Source: Spirosoma montaniterrae (GTDB lineage: Bacteria; Bacteroidota; Bacteroidia; Cytophagales; Spirosomataceae). From it: a stretch of 64,000 nucleotides of DNA. Under the pieces are notes generated by a model. That model saw only the letters and a program-made list of their open reading frames with translations. It was not told the origin of the DNA and did no database searches. Numbering within the stretch: the stretch's first letter is position 1; each line of letters begins with the position of its first letter. Shown piece by piece: positions 34,414 to 44,800 of the stretch. The stretch is from positions 4,772,501 to 4,836,500 of the forward strand of contig NZ_CP014263.1 in assembly GCF_001988955.1 (NCBI RefSeq), in the 5' to 3' direction. The position numbers and the translations under genes are program-made.

Positions 34414-35613
34414 ATGCAAACAACTCTTGAACCACAAACCTCTTTCGAGGTCAACGATAACGGTTTCTACGGTCGCTTCGGTGGGGCATTTATTCCTGAG
34501 ATGCTCTACCCAAACGTCGAAGAATTGCGGCAGAATTACCGCCAAATTATAGACGATCCGGCGTTTCAGGCCGAGTTCTGGCAGTTGCTCGAAGACTACG
34601 TTGGGCGGCCAACGCCTTTGTTTCATGCCAAGCGGTTGTCGGCGCAGGTTGGTGCAACGGTTTATCTGAAACGCGAAGACCTTTGCCACACCGGAGCGCA
34701 TAAAGTCAACAATACCATTGGGCAGATTTTGGTGGCGCAACGACTTGGTAAAGAGCGTATTGTGGCCGAAACCGGCGCAGGGCAGCACGGCGTGGCTACA
34801 GCCACGGTTTGCGCCCTGATGGGGCTGGAATGCATTGTTTACATGGGCGAAATCGACATGGAGCGGCAGAAACCCAACGTCGACCGGATGCGGATGCTCG
34901 GCGCGGAAGTGCGCCCGGCTACGTCGGGTAGCAAGACGCTGAAAGATGCTACCAACGAGGCCATGCGCCACTGGATCAACAACCCCGTCGATACGCATTA
35001 CATCATTGGTTCGGTGGTTGGCCCGCACCCCTACCCCGACATGGTGGCCCGATTCCAGTCGGTTATTTCAGAAGAAATCCGAAAACAGTTATTCGCCAAA
35101 ACGGGCCGCGAAAATCCTGATTACGTAGTGGCCTGCGTGGGCGGGGGCAGCAATGCCGCTGGTGCATTTTACCACTTCCTGCACGAACCAATGGTCCGGC
35201 TGGTAGCTGCCGAAGCTGCCGGACTGGGCGTGTCGTCGGGGCATTCAGCAGCCACCACGGCCCTCGGTAAACCGGGCGTATTGCACGGTAGCCGTACCAT
35301 TCTGATGCAAACCGAAGATGGACAGGTAACAGAACCTTACAGCATTTCGGCGGGATTAGATTACCCTGGTATCGGCCCGCTCCATGCCCACCTGTTCGAC
35401 TCGGGTCGGGGCGAGTTCTACGCGATTACCGACGACGAATCCATTCAGGCCGGGTTTAACCTGACCAAACTCGAAGGCATTATTCCGGCTATCGAAACGG
35501 CCCACGCACTGGCGGCACTGCCTAAAATGAATCTGCAACCGACAGACGTTGTCGTGGTGTGCCTATCGGGCCGGGGCGATAAAGATCTGGCAACGTATTC
35601 AAAGTATCTCTGA
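34414..35613 (+). CDS. trpB: Tryptophan synthase beta chain
   Basis: The 399-residue PLP enzyme joins indole and serine. It has the start GFYGRFGGAFIPEML, the PLP lysine K97 in LCHTGAHKVNN, ETGAGQHGVATA, VACVGGGSNAAG and SAGLDYPGIGP, and ends near CLSGRGDKDLATY. It starts 5 bases after the PIN toxin stop and overlaps trpA by one base (TGATG). Confidence 0.97.
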   Translation: MQTTLEPQTSFEVNDNGFYGRFGGAFIPEMLYPNVEELRQNYRQIIDDPAFQAEFWQLLEDYVGRPTPLFHAKRLSAQVGATVYLKREDLCHTGAHKVNNTIGQILVAQRLGKERIVAETGAGQHGVATATVCALMGLECIVYMGEIDMERQKPNVDRMRMLGAEVRPATSGSKTLKDATNEAMRHWINNPVDTHYIIGSVVGPHPYPDMVARFQSVISEEIRKQLFAKTGRENPDYVVACVGGGSNAAGAFYHFLHEPMVRLVAAEAAGLGVSSGHSAATTALGKPGVLHGSRTILMQTEDGQVTEPYSISAGLDYPGIGPLHAHLFDSGRGEFYAITDDESIQAGFNLTKLEGIIPAIETAHALAALPKMNLQPTDVVVVCLSGRGDKDLATYSKYL

Positions 35614-36398
35614 TGACTATTACCCAAAACCGCATCACCGACCTCTTCGCCCAAAAAAGCGAACGATTGCTGAACGTGTATTTTACGGCTGGCTTTCCGG
35701 CCTTAGACGATACGGTACCAATCTTGCGAGGTCTTCAACAGGCGGGTGTCGATCTGGTTGAGATAGGCATGCCCTACTCCGACCCCGTGGCCGATGGTGA
35801 GACCATTCAGCAAAGTAACAATCAGGCACTCGAAAACGGTATGAGCCTGAAAACGCTGTTTGCTCAATTAGACGAATGCCGCGACGAAATCAGTCTGCCG
35901 ATTTTGCTGATGGGATACATAAACCCCGTGCTGCAATATGGCATCGAAGCGTTTTGTCGAAAATGTGCTGAAGTGGGCGTCGATGGAGTGATTTTGCCTG
36001 ATCTGCCGCTTGATTTATACCTCGCTGAATACGCTGAAACATTCCGCGAATACGGCATCGTGAACGTAAATCTGATTACACCCCAAACCACCGACGCACG
36101 CATCCGGCATATCGATGCCGAATCAGACGGGTTTATTTACATGGTGTCGTCGGCCAGTATTACGGGGTCAACTAAAGGCATCAGCGACGGTATGCGGGCT
36201 TATTTTGAGCGTGTTGCAGCCATGAACCTGCGCAATCCGCGCCTGATTGGTTTTGGTATCAATGACCACGAAACTTTCGATACAGCCTGCCAATATGCCA
36301 GTGGGGCCATTGTTGGCAGCGCGTTTATCCGCCATCTCGCCCATCACGGTCCCGATGCCGACGGTATCCGGGCGTTCGTCCAAACGATTCGGGCGTAG
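35613..36398 (+). CDS. trpA: Tryptophan synthase alpha chain
   Basis: The 261-residue TIM barrel has the catalytic pair E50 and D61 in EIGMPYSDPVADGETIQ. YFTAGFP, LLMGYINPV, DGVILPDLPL and a MVSSASITGSTKGI segment follow. It splits indole glycerol phosphate and passes indole to TrpB. Start and stop of trpB and trpA overlap, consistent with equal synthesis of the complex. Last tryptophan gene of the operon. Confidence 0.96.
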   Translation: MTITQNRITDLFAQKSERLLNVYFTAGFPALDDTVPILRGLQQAGVDLVEIGMPYSDPVADGETIQQSNNQALENGMSLKTLFAQLDECRDEISLPILLMGYINPVLQYGIEAFCRKCAEVGVDGVILPDLPLDLYLAEYAETFREYGIVNVNLITPQTTDARIRHIDAESDGFIYMVSSASITGSTKGISDGMRAYFERVAAMNLRNPRLIGFGINDHETFDTACQYASGAIVGSAFIRHLAHHGPDADGIRAFVQTIRA

Positions 36399-36437
36399 CC
36401 TGAGCGATTTCCTTTTGCTGGACGTACCTTTGCTGAA

Positions 36438-37046
36438 ATGAACCGAGAATTGAACTTCGATAAATCGCCCGACGGGTTGATTCCTGCTGTGATTCAGGAC
36501 GCCGAAACGGGCAAGGTGCTGATGTTGGGCTACATGAACCAGGAGGCTTACGAAAAAACTGTGGCTGAGGGTATCGTTACGTTCTTCAGCCGCAGCAAAA
36601 GCCGACTCTGGACAAAAGGTGAAACATCGAATAACTTTCTGCATGTCCGCGAAACGCTTATCGATTGTGATGGCGATACGCTGCTGATTAAAGTTGCGCC
36701 CGCCGGGCCAACCTGCCATACGGGCGACGATACTTGTTTTCAGGAAATCAACACAGGTAAGGGTCAGTTTCTCAACTACTTACAGCATATTATCCGCGAA
36801 CGGAAAGCAAACCCGTCAGAAAAATCATATACAGCATCGTTGTTTGCGAAGGGCGTGAATAAAATTGCGCAGAAAGTTGGCGAAGAGGCTGTGGAGTTAG
36901 TTATTGAAGCCAAAGACGACAACGACGACCTGTTTAAAGGCGAAGCCGCCGATTTACTATTCCATTTTCTGGTGCTGCTCGAACAGAAGAATCTGGATTT
37001 AGACGACATTGTTGCCGTATTGCAGAGCCGACACGTGAAACAATAG
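36438..37046 (+). CDS. hisIE: Bifunctional phosphoribosyl-AMP cyclohydrolase / phosphoribosyl-ATP pyrophosphatase
   Basis: The 202-residue fusion catalyses steps 2 and 3 of histidine synthesis. The HisI half has VLMLGYMNQEAY, SRSKSRLWTKGETS and the zinc-binding DCDGDTLLIKV and GPTCHTGDDTC segments. The HisE half (from about residue 120) has SYTASLF, GVNKIAQKVGEEAVELVIE and a GEAADLLFHFLVLL helix. It follows trpA by 39 bases with no other his gene in view. TACCTTTG (36425-36432) resembles a -7 element but lies only 5 bases before the ATG, so I do not rely on it. Confidence 0.95.
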   Translation: MNRELNFDKSPDGLIPAVIQDAETGKVLMLGYMNQEAYEKTVAEGIVTFFSRSKSRLWTKGETSNNFLHVRETLIDCDGDTLLIKVAPAGPTCHTGDDTCFQEINTGKGQFLNYLQHIIRERKANPSEKSYTASLFAKGVNKIAQKVGEEAVELVIEAKDDNDDLFKGEAADLLFHFLVLLEQKNLDLDDIVAVLQSRHVKQ

Positions 37047-37055
37047 TTTATTTGG

Positions 37056-37063
37056 TAGGTTTG
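37056..37063 (+). promoter_or_regulatory. Candidate -7 element TAGGTTTG upstream of the 4TM membrane protein gene
   Basis: An exact TAnnTTTG match 27 bases upstream of the ATG at 37091. No clear TTTG is present at the -33 distance, so the promoter call is tentative. Confidence 0.4.
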
Positions 37064-37090
37064 TCATTCTAAATCTCAAACCACTATCTC

Positions 37091-37426
37091 ATGGGTCTCA
37101 TCATTCGCATCCTCATCAGTGCTGTAGCCGTCTATGTTGCCAGTAGCTTTATTCCTGGTGTCACCGTAACTGGGGGAATTGGCACGTACCTGATCGTTGC
37201 CATCGTACTGGGTTTTTTGAACGCGTTCATCAAACCCGTTTTAACGATTCTGACCATTCCCATTACTATCATTACGCTGGGTCTTTTCCTGCTGGTACTT
37301 AACGTATTGATGGTTTACCTGACAGCTTATTTGGTCAGCGGCTTCGCGGTTTCCGGCTTTATTGCCGCGCTGCTGTTCAGTATTGTGGTGTCTGTTGTCA
37401 CGGCGTTGATCGACGCCATTGTGTAG
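37091..37426 (+). CDS. Phage-holin-like / YvlD family four-helix membrane protein
   Basis: The 111-residue protein is almost wholly hydrophobic, with four membrane helices at about 3-20, 27-49, 53-77 and 85-110. The motif GFLNAFIKPVLTILTIPITIITLGLF is characteristic of the small family named for phage holins or YvlD. Such proteins are widespread chromosomal membrane proteins of unknown function, and nothing here suggests a prophage. Its stop lies 13 bases before the amine oxidase start. Confidence 0.88.
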   Translation: MGLIIRILISAVAVYVASSFIPGVTVTGGIGTYLIVAIVLGFLNAFIKPVLTILTIPITIITLGLFLLVLNVLMVYLTAYLVSGFAVSGFIAALLFSIVVSVVTALIDAIV

Positions 37427-37439
37427 GGGCGAACCTACC

Positions 37440-38795
37440 ATGAATCCCTCCATTCACTACGATGCCATTGTCGTTGGTGCAGGCTATGCGGGCCTGACCG
37501 CCACGCACGAACTGGTCAAAGCCGGAAAAACCGTGCTGCTGCTCGAAGCCCGCGACCGTGTGGGCGGGCGTGTGCATACGCAACACTTCGACGATGGCAC
37601 TTATGTTGATCTGGGCGCAGCCTGGGTGGGGCCGTCACAGGACCGGCTCTATGCCCTTGCCCACGCTTTTGGCGTTGAAACCTTTAAGACTTACGATTCG
37701 GGTCGGAGTACCCAATATTTTAGGGGAAAGGTAAAACGCTACAAAGGGATTATTCCTCCCCTGCCCCTGTTTTCGCTGCTAAGTTTGGATGCTGCCATCA
37801 GGCGCATCAACAAACTTTCCAGAACGGTCAACCTCGCCGAGCCGTGGCAAACGCCCAACGCACAGCAATTAGACAACCTGACGCTGGCCGACTGGATGCA
37901 GGGACAGATGAGCTATGAAACAGCTCAAACGTTTTTCAACATCGCCGTTGGAGCTATCTGGGCGGCTGATCCCGCTGAGTTTTCACTGCTTCACGCCCTG
38001 TTTTATATCCGTTCCGGGCGGGATTTGGAAACGCTCATGAACGTGAAAAACGGAGCACAGCAGGAACGATTCGTGGGCGGAGCGCAGACCATTGCCGACC
38101 GAATGGCCGAGACGTTCAGGGACCGAATCGTGTTCAACGCATCTGTTCGGGCCATCTCTCAGCGTGATGATGCCGTACAGGTAATAACCGACTTCGCTAC
38201 CTATACGGCCAACCGCGTTGTTGTAGCCATTCCGCCCGTCTTGCAGGCTGCCATTCAGTTTGAACCGGCTCTGCCGCTGCAACGGCAGCAACTTATGCAG
38301 CAACTACCAATGGGCGCAGTCTGGAAATGCTACGCTATCTATGACCGTCCATTCTGGCGCGAACAGGGGCTAAACGGGCTTGCCGCCACGCCCGACGGAC
38401 ACGTAACGGTCACGTTCGACAACTCACCTAAAGACGGCAGCCGGGGTATTCTGATGGGTTTTGTACTGGGCCAGAAAGCCCGCGAATTTGCTACGCTTTC
38501 GGATGATGAACGGCGTAAGTCGGCTATGCATTCATTCACGACGTTTTTCGGCCCACAGGCATCTACCCCGCAACGCTATCTTGATCATTCTTTTCTAAAC
38601 GAACCCTGGAGTAAGGGGTGCTATGCCGCCGTGCCACAACCCGGTTTCTGGACGAGCGTTGGCCCGGCCCTGCGCCAACCCGTAGGTCGCATTCACTGGG
38701 CCGGAACCGAAACATCAGACATCTGGAATGGCTATATCGACGGAGCCGTGCGGTCGGGCGAGCGGGTAGCGCAGGAGCTATTGAGCCGGTCATAA
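37440..38795 (+). CDS. Flavin-containing amine oxidase
   Basis: The ATG at 37440 gives 451 residues. An upstream TTG overlaps the previous stop and is less likely. The FAD loop is VVGAGYAGL, followed by LLLEARDRVGGRV and a FDDGTYVDLGAAWVGPSQ segment. A YAAVPQPGFW stretch and the FAD-ribityl segment GRIHWAGTETSDIWNGYIDGAVRSGERVA close the protein, a typical monoamine oxidase layout. No signal peptide is visible. It oxidises an amine to an aldehyde with release of ammonia and peroxide. The substrate is unknown. Its 3' end lies 7 bases from that of the convergent macroglobulin gene. Confidence 0.9.
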   Translation: MNPSIHYDAIVVGAGYAGLTATHELVKAGKTVLLLEARDRVGGRVHTQHFDDGTYVDLGAAWVGPSQDRLYALAHAFGVETFKTYDSGRSTQYFRGKVKRYKGIIPPLPLFSLLSLDAAIRRINKLSRTVNLAEPWQTPNAQQLDNLTLADWMQGQMSYETAQTFFNIAVGAIWAADPAEFSLLHALFYIRSGRDLETLMNVKNGAQQERFVGGAQTIADRMAETFRDRIVFNASVRAISQRDDAVQVITDFATYTANRVVVAIPPVLQAAIQFEPALPLQRQQLMQQLPMGAVWKCYAIYDRPFWREQGLNGLAATPDGHVTVTFDNSPKDGSRGILMGFVLGQKAREFATLSDDERRKSAMHSFTTFFGPQASTPQRYLDHSFLNEPWSKGCYAAVPQPGFWTSVGPALRQPVGRIHWAGTETSDIWNGYIDGAVRSGERVAQELLSRS

Positions 38796-38802
38796 GAAGT
38801 TG

Positions 38803-41800
38803 CTACGGAACCCGCACCCGCCCGCCCGCCGACCGGGCCGAAAACTCGGGCGCGTAAAAGCACTGAACAGTAGCCACTCCCGATGAGAAATCGCCTGTAT
38901 GAACAACGCGTAAGGTGTACTCGAATACGTGTGTTCCGACAGGCAGGTAATGCAGGTAAAAGTCGGTGCTGGCGTCGCGCGGAGCTTCGTAATAACCGAG
39001 ACCGTTCTGATACTTGTAGCCCGATAGTGCGCTCATCGGCTCGAAGCCCGATGCACGGCTATCTTTCAGATGCACGTATTGCATGTCGCGGTCGTTGCGA
39101 ACCTCTACCCGAACGCGCACCCGGTCGCCGGGTTTGAGCGGAGTTTTGGCCGTAACAGGCGTGCTGACGGGGCCAGCCGGACCGTCGCGCTCAACAAACA
39201 ACTGTTTGGTAAGCGTCAGGTTGCCCATCGCAGCTTTTACGTCAGACGACGGTATAACCCGGTCGAGCGGTTCGAAATGCTGGTAATAAATTCCGCCCCA
39301 GGCCGGGCCACTGCTACTTTTGCTTACTGTTATAATGCCAAGTTCGGGCTTGATATCCGCAGGTTGGTACGTGATTTTCTGATAGTCTGTCGGGCCATTG
39401 GCCGCTGTTTCAACGGGTTTTCCGCCTACTTGCAATGCCGTGGTGGATTTCGTTTCCAGCCAGTCATCGCCGTTGAGTAGCAGCGCGTAAATAGCCTCGG
39501 TAGTGGCTTTGGTGCTGGGCCACGCAGTAGTACGTTTCTGGCTCAGTAGCCACTGCTTCATAGCATTCACGGCCTTCTGATCGGTCAAAATTTCCGAGAA
39601 CGCTTCAATTAGTAATGCCTGCGTTTCAATGGGAGCCTGATGCCAGTAGTAGCCTGCCCGGTTGTCGGGCCAGTACATACCGAGTTCGTCGGATTGGGCA
39701 GCCCGCTCGTTCAGTGATTTCAGGATAGAAGCAGGCGTCTGACGGTCGCCAAGCCGGTGCAGAGCCAGCGCGGCCAGAGCTTGTCCGTAAATGCGTTGCG
39801 TTTGCCAGTTTTGACCAACATACGTTTGCAGGTAGTCGCGCGTGGCTTTGTCGGTAATGGGCGATTCGGTATAGAACGAGCGGGCATACAGGTATTGCAC
39901 CGGCCAGAAATCGCTGGTGTTGCTACCTGTTTTCTTTTCCTGCTTTTGCCGGTCGACCCACTGTTTAGCTTCGGCGTCGACATAGCGTAAGGCCCGGTTT
40001 TGCAGGTTTCGGGCCATGTTTTGCTGCGTCTCGGGCAGTTTAACGCCTAATTTTGCCAGATGCCCAAAGCCAGTAAGCAGATGCACTGAGATGGTGCGGT
40101 CGATGGGCATGCCCGAAAACCACCTGAAGCCGCCCTCGGTAGTTTGTAACTGTTGCAGTTTGTCGAGAGCCTGTTGCTGACTGGCCCTCAGCGCGTCGTC
40201 CTGTAAGAACCGGCCCAATTGTGCCAGTTGCAGATTTTGGTGGCGGGCGTCGCGTCGCCAGGGGGTTTCGTCGAGCGTTACGCTTTTAAGTTCAGCGTTG
40301 GTTTCGAGTGGGTTGGCAGGGGCTTGTTTGGCCCAGGTTTCGGCCAGGCCACGAATTTCAGGGCGGGCATTGATGATATGGCCCGCCAGCGCGTTGGCGT
40401 AGAACCGACTAAACAACTGCTCGGCGCATTCATATGGAAACTCGGCCAAATAGGGCAGTGATTGAAGGGCTGTCCAGACCGGATTGCCCGTGAGCTCAAC
40501 CGTCAGGCGTTCGGGCTGTGCCGGTAGTTCAGGATTCTGGTTTACGAGGGCTTTTAGCCGCACCTCTTTTTTGCCCGGACCATTTACGTAAAACGGCTGA
40601 CTATCCAGCACCAGCATCCGGTTGGGCAGCACAGGCACGGTACGTTCTTCGGCGTCGGAGAAATCACCGGACGTAGCTGATACGCGAAACGTGACGTTTT
40701 CTATAGTCTGGGGCACCACCATCGTCCAGGCGAGGGCAGTGCTTTGGGCAGGGGCCGTGTTGAATGATTGAGCAACTGACTGTTTGAATAGCTTCGCTGT
40801 TATGTTCTGGCCGGTGGCGGGGTCAAAGGCGTCAAGCTGAGCGGTGCCAGTCAGCGGTTTGTTGGTCAGGTTATTGATACGTGCCGTGAGCCGGAGCGTA
40901 TCGCCTTCGCGCAGAAAACGCGGCACGTTGGCCGAAATCATCAGCTCTTTTTGGGTTATGACGGTGCGGTCGAGCGAGCCGGTTTTCAGGTCAGGCGTGT
41001 GGGCGAAGGCCAGTAGCCGCCAGCGCGTGAGGGCTTCAGGCATGGTGAAGCTGAGCAGCACCCGGCCCTGTTCGTCGGTTTGCAGTTTGGGAAAGAAAAA
41101 CGCCGTTTCGTTGAAATTCCGGCGCGGGTTGGCGGGTGGTGCGTCGGTTTTGGGCTGCTGGTCTGGGGCTGTATCGTTCTGGTCGTTTGTTTTTTCGGCG
41201 GCAACAGCCTCTCGCAGTTCTTCAACTCCTTGAGGTACGTCACCATCAGCACTCACCTCAGCTACGGCCCCTTTTAGCACACGCGGAGAACCCGGCGGTG
41301 CAGCAGCCATTGCCATATTGATAGATCTGTTTCGGGGGCTTCCATAACCAACCCGAACTACTTCGTCAAGGCCACCACCGAAGCCCATAAATAAGCCTCT
41401 TTGTGCGCCGACAGAACCCCACGACAGCGCATCGTATCTGCGTGCCACTGGCTGAATATCCCGGTAATCGTACCGAAACAGATTGCCCATCAACGTGTTG
41501 AAACCCATTGCCGACCAGGCTGGCATTGGCTGAGCGGGCTTTTGATATGGCGAGCCGGGCCAACTAAGCGGTACAAACGCATCTAACGAAGCATCGTACA
41601 GGGTTGCTACTGTTTCGGCTATCAATTTGTCTTTGCCCGGTCCGCTGATGCGAAGCGTCCATTGTTCGGGTTGGCCGGGCTTCAGGTGATCGCGGAACGT
41701 AAGTGTTTCGATCTTCAGATTCCGGTCGGGTAGCGGCACCGATATGGTTTTTGAGAGGTCGTACACGCGCCCGTCCTGCACCCGTGTGAACGCTACGACG

Positions 41801-44800
41801 AAGCCACCTACAAACGCTTTTGTCACTGGTATCTCGACCCGCACCGGCTCGGCTGCCAGCGTAACCCAGCGTTCTTCGCGGATTTGGCCGTTCTGCACCA
41901 CCCGCACGAGCGCGTGTCCGCCTGGACCTACTCCGCCGTTATTGACCCAAAACACGGTTTTTTCGCCCGGTTTGGTTTCGGGTGTTACCGTTTTCACCCA
42001 ATCGTCGGGCCGGGCGTTGACGATGGGGTTATTGGTGGTCGTAACCGTGAAATACTGTGTCAGTGTAGCACGCTCACCAGCCGCATCCGTCACGCGCAGG
42101 TCGGCGGCATATATACCGGCAGGATATTGACTCGCGGTTAGTTTCAGTGTATCCGTGTTGCTGATCGATACGGTGTCAACAGCCGCGCTTTTCGGCCATT
42201 CAGGCAGTTGATCTTCATCGGCATACACATCGTTTGGAAACAGTTTTTTGAACTCGCTGCGGCTCAGGGCAAATCGGTCGGGTTTCTCCCACAGGCGTTT
42301 GCGCAACGGTTCGCTGGGTTTTTGCAACGGGCTGATGGTTAACTGACCTTTCACGGGTACGCGCTCGCCCCCGGCGTTCGTCACGCGAAGAGTCAGGGAA
42401 CGGTCGCGATTGTCGAGGTCGGCGGGCAGGTCGAGCGCAGCGGTCAGGGCCGAATAGCCAATCGTCAGCGTCTGTTCGGCGGAGCGGGTTTCGCCCGTTC
42501 GGTCAGTAACGTCGAACGTAACGGTAAACATAAACGACGGATCATCGGCACGGTCAACGGTCAGATCAGGCTGGGCCGTGAACGTAAGCGATACCGCACC
42601 GCTGACATCGGTTGCAAGGGTGCCGTTCATGATTTCGGTTTTGCGCCCACCCCGGCCCTCGCCGGGCCGATACCAGTCCCACCAAATCCATCGGGGCCGC
42701 TGCCGACGCACTACCCGGTAGCGTACCGACGCCCCGTCGACCGCTGCCCCTGCAAAAGTTTTGGCCGTAGCTGATACAGACACCACCTGACCAAGCTTGT
42801 AGCTGCCTTTTACTGGATCGATCTTCACCTCAAACGTCGGGCGTTTGTATTCTTCAACCCGGACACTGGTAGAGTTATTTTCGAGACGGATAGTCATAAC
42901 TCCCAGCAGTCTTCCTGCCGGAGCCGTGAACTGCCCGTCAATTGTGCCGAACGCGTTGCTTGTCAGTTTCAGCGACGCCACTTTTTCGCCGTTTACGTCG
43001 GTCAGCGTGGCCTCGGTTTGTGCGTTGGGAACTACCTGCAACGAGTCGGGCGTACCCCGGTAGAGTACGGCTTTGAAGAAGATGGTCTGCCCCGGTCGGT
43101 AAATGGCCCGGTCGGTGAACAGCAACCCCCGAATCTGCTCCTCGTTGGTCGATGAACCGCGCTGATAACCCGGCCAATACACCCATTCGGTATAGACCGT
43201 ATCGCGCTTAGTGCTGATGCGAAAACAATAGTTGTGGTTGCTCGTCACAACCTTGTTCGGTACTTCCAGACCCCCGGTTGCCGTTGTTCGATACGTGCTG
43301 ATGCGTTCGTGGTTGCCAGTGCGGTTATTATTCTCCAGCAAATCGACCCGAATGTTTGCCATCGGTTGCCCCGTTTGCCGGTTAACGACGTACAATTTTG
43401 GGTCGTGAAAAAACTCGTTATAATCCGTGTACCCGTTTTTGGCGGGCTTTTCGCTGGCAAGGCTAACTGGTTTACGACCAATCAGATAGCCGATATTTGT
43501 TACGGTCAGGCGCGTGTATGAAAGCAGCGTAGTGGTGTCAGCGATCCGGGCCGATGGCGAAACCAACACAATGTAATGTCCTGTTGGTAAGGCTGGTAGC
43601 GCAATTTCGGTGCGGTGTTCCTGCAAATCGCCGTCGTTGGGCAGACGTACCGACCCGGTTTTTACGGCTGCTCTCTTCAGCAACTGCGCATGGAATGGCT
43701 GCTGCTGGGCGTCATTAGTTGTATACAACCGTCGTTCATTTCGGAACCATTCATCAACATGAACCGACACAATTCGATAGTGTAGCGTTGGCACGTTGCG
43801 ATACGCGACCGACGTGCGAATGGGCTGGTCGGGTGCATTGCCTTCTTCGACGGTCAGTTGCAGCGAACGAGCGTTAAGCCGGTCGAGCAGTTTACGCAGG
43901 TTGGTTGTTTCGGTGCCTGATTTCGGGAAACGGCGCAGCAGGTCGGTGGTGAGGTCGGCGGCTTTTCGTCGCCAGCCACCTGTTTTGGCACGATCACCCC
44001 GGTCGGCCCAGAACTCGCCCAACGCAAGGCCATAGAACACCTCGGCAGGTTGATTTTTATGGATCTGAATAGCCCGTTCAAGCGTTTGTTGATACAGGTC
44101 GTCTTTGTTTGGAACAGTGCTGTATTGATGCACGAACGCCAGCCGCTGTGCGTCGACGTCAGCCATTGGCAGGGCATTGGTCCGGTGAAACAGGGTTAGT
44201 TCCTGATACAGCCGCAATGCCCGAAACTTCAGCGACAGCGAATCCGTACTACGCAGGGGTTGGGTTAAAAACGTCTCAGCATCAGCCAGATACGCCGATT
44301 GGTCTAACTCAAACCGATTGGCTGGTCGGGTGATGTCGGGTTCGGTATTTTTATAAAAACCCAGTGCCCGATGTGCCAGAAAGTCATAAAGCGTTGGCCG
44401 GAGCAGTCGGGCATCGGCATCGCCTTTCTGCACCACCACGTCAAACGCTTCGACAGGCGTTTTTTTGAGTTGTTCCGCCCCATTCAGCGACGCTTCATAG
44501 GCCGCTACGGTTTCGTCCACCAACCGGCGCAGGTTCCAGGTACGCGGATCATCAGACCCGGCATCATCGGTATTGCGCTGCCCGAACTTCCAGCGGTTTT
44601 GTTCGTAATAATGCCAGTAGGTTTCGGCCAGAATCGATTGCAGAATATTCCGGGCGGGCGAATCCACGCCGGTAGCAGGCGTATCGGCTATATCGCGCCG
44701 GAGCAGGTCGATGATTTCGGCGTAGGTGTCTTCGGTAGTGTAGGGTTGATACACTAACCGATGCATAGCGGCTTTCACCGTCTGCGGGTGGTTTCGCGTA

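Noticed and set aside
34405..35028. Open frame of 207 residues antisense to trpB
   Set aside because: It lies wholly over conserved trpB codons and has no recognisable domain.
36425..36432. TACCTTTG as a promoter of hisIE
   Set aside because: It lies only 5 bases upstream of the ATG and would give a nearly leaderless transcript, and no -33 element is present.
37091..37426. Prophage holin
   Set aside because: The family name is misleading. The gene is isolated, and no phage genes, attachment sites or integrase are nearby.
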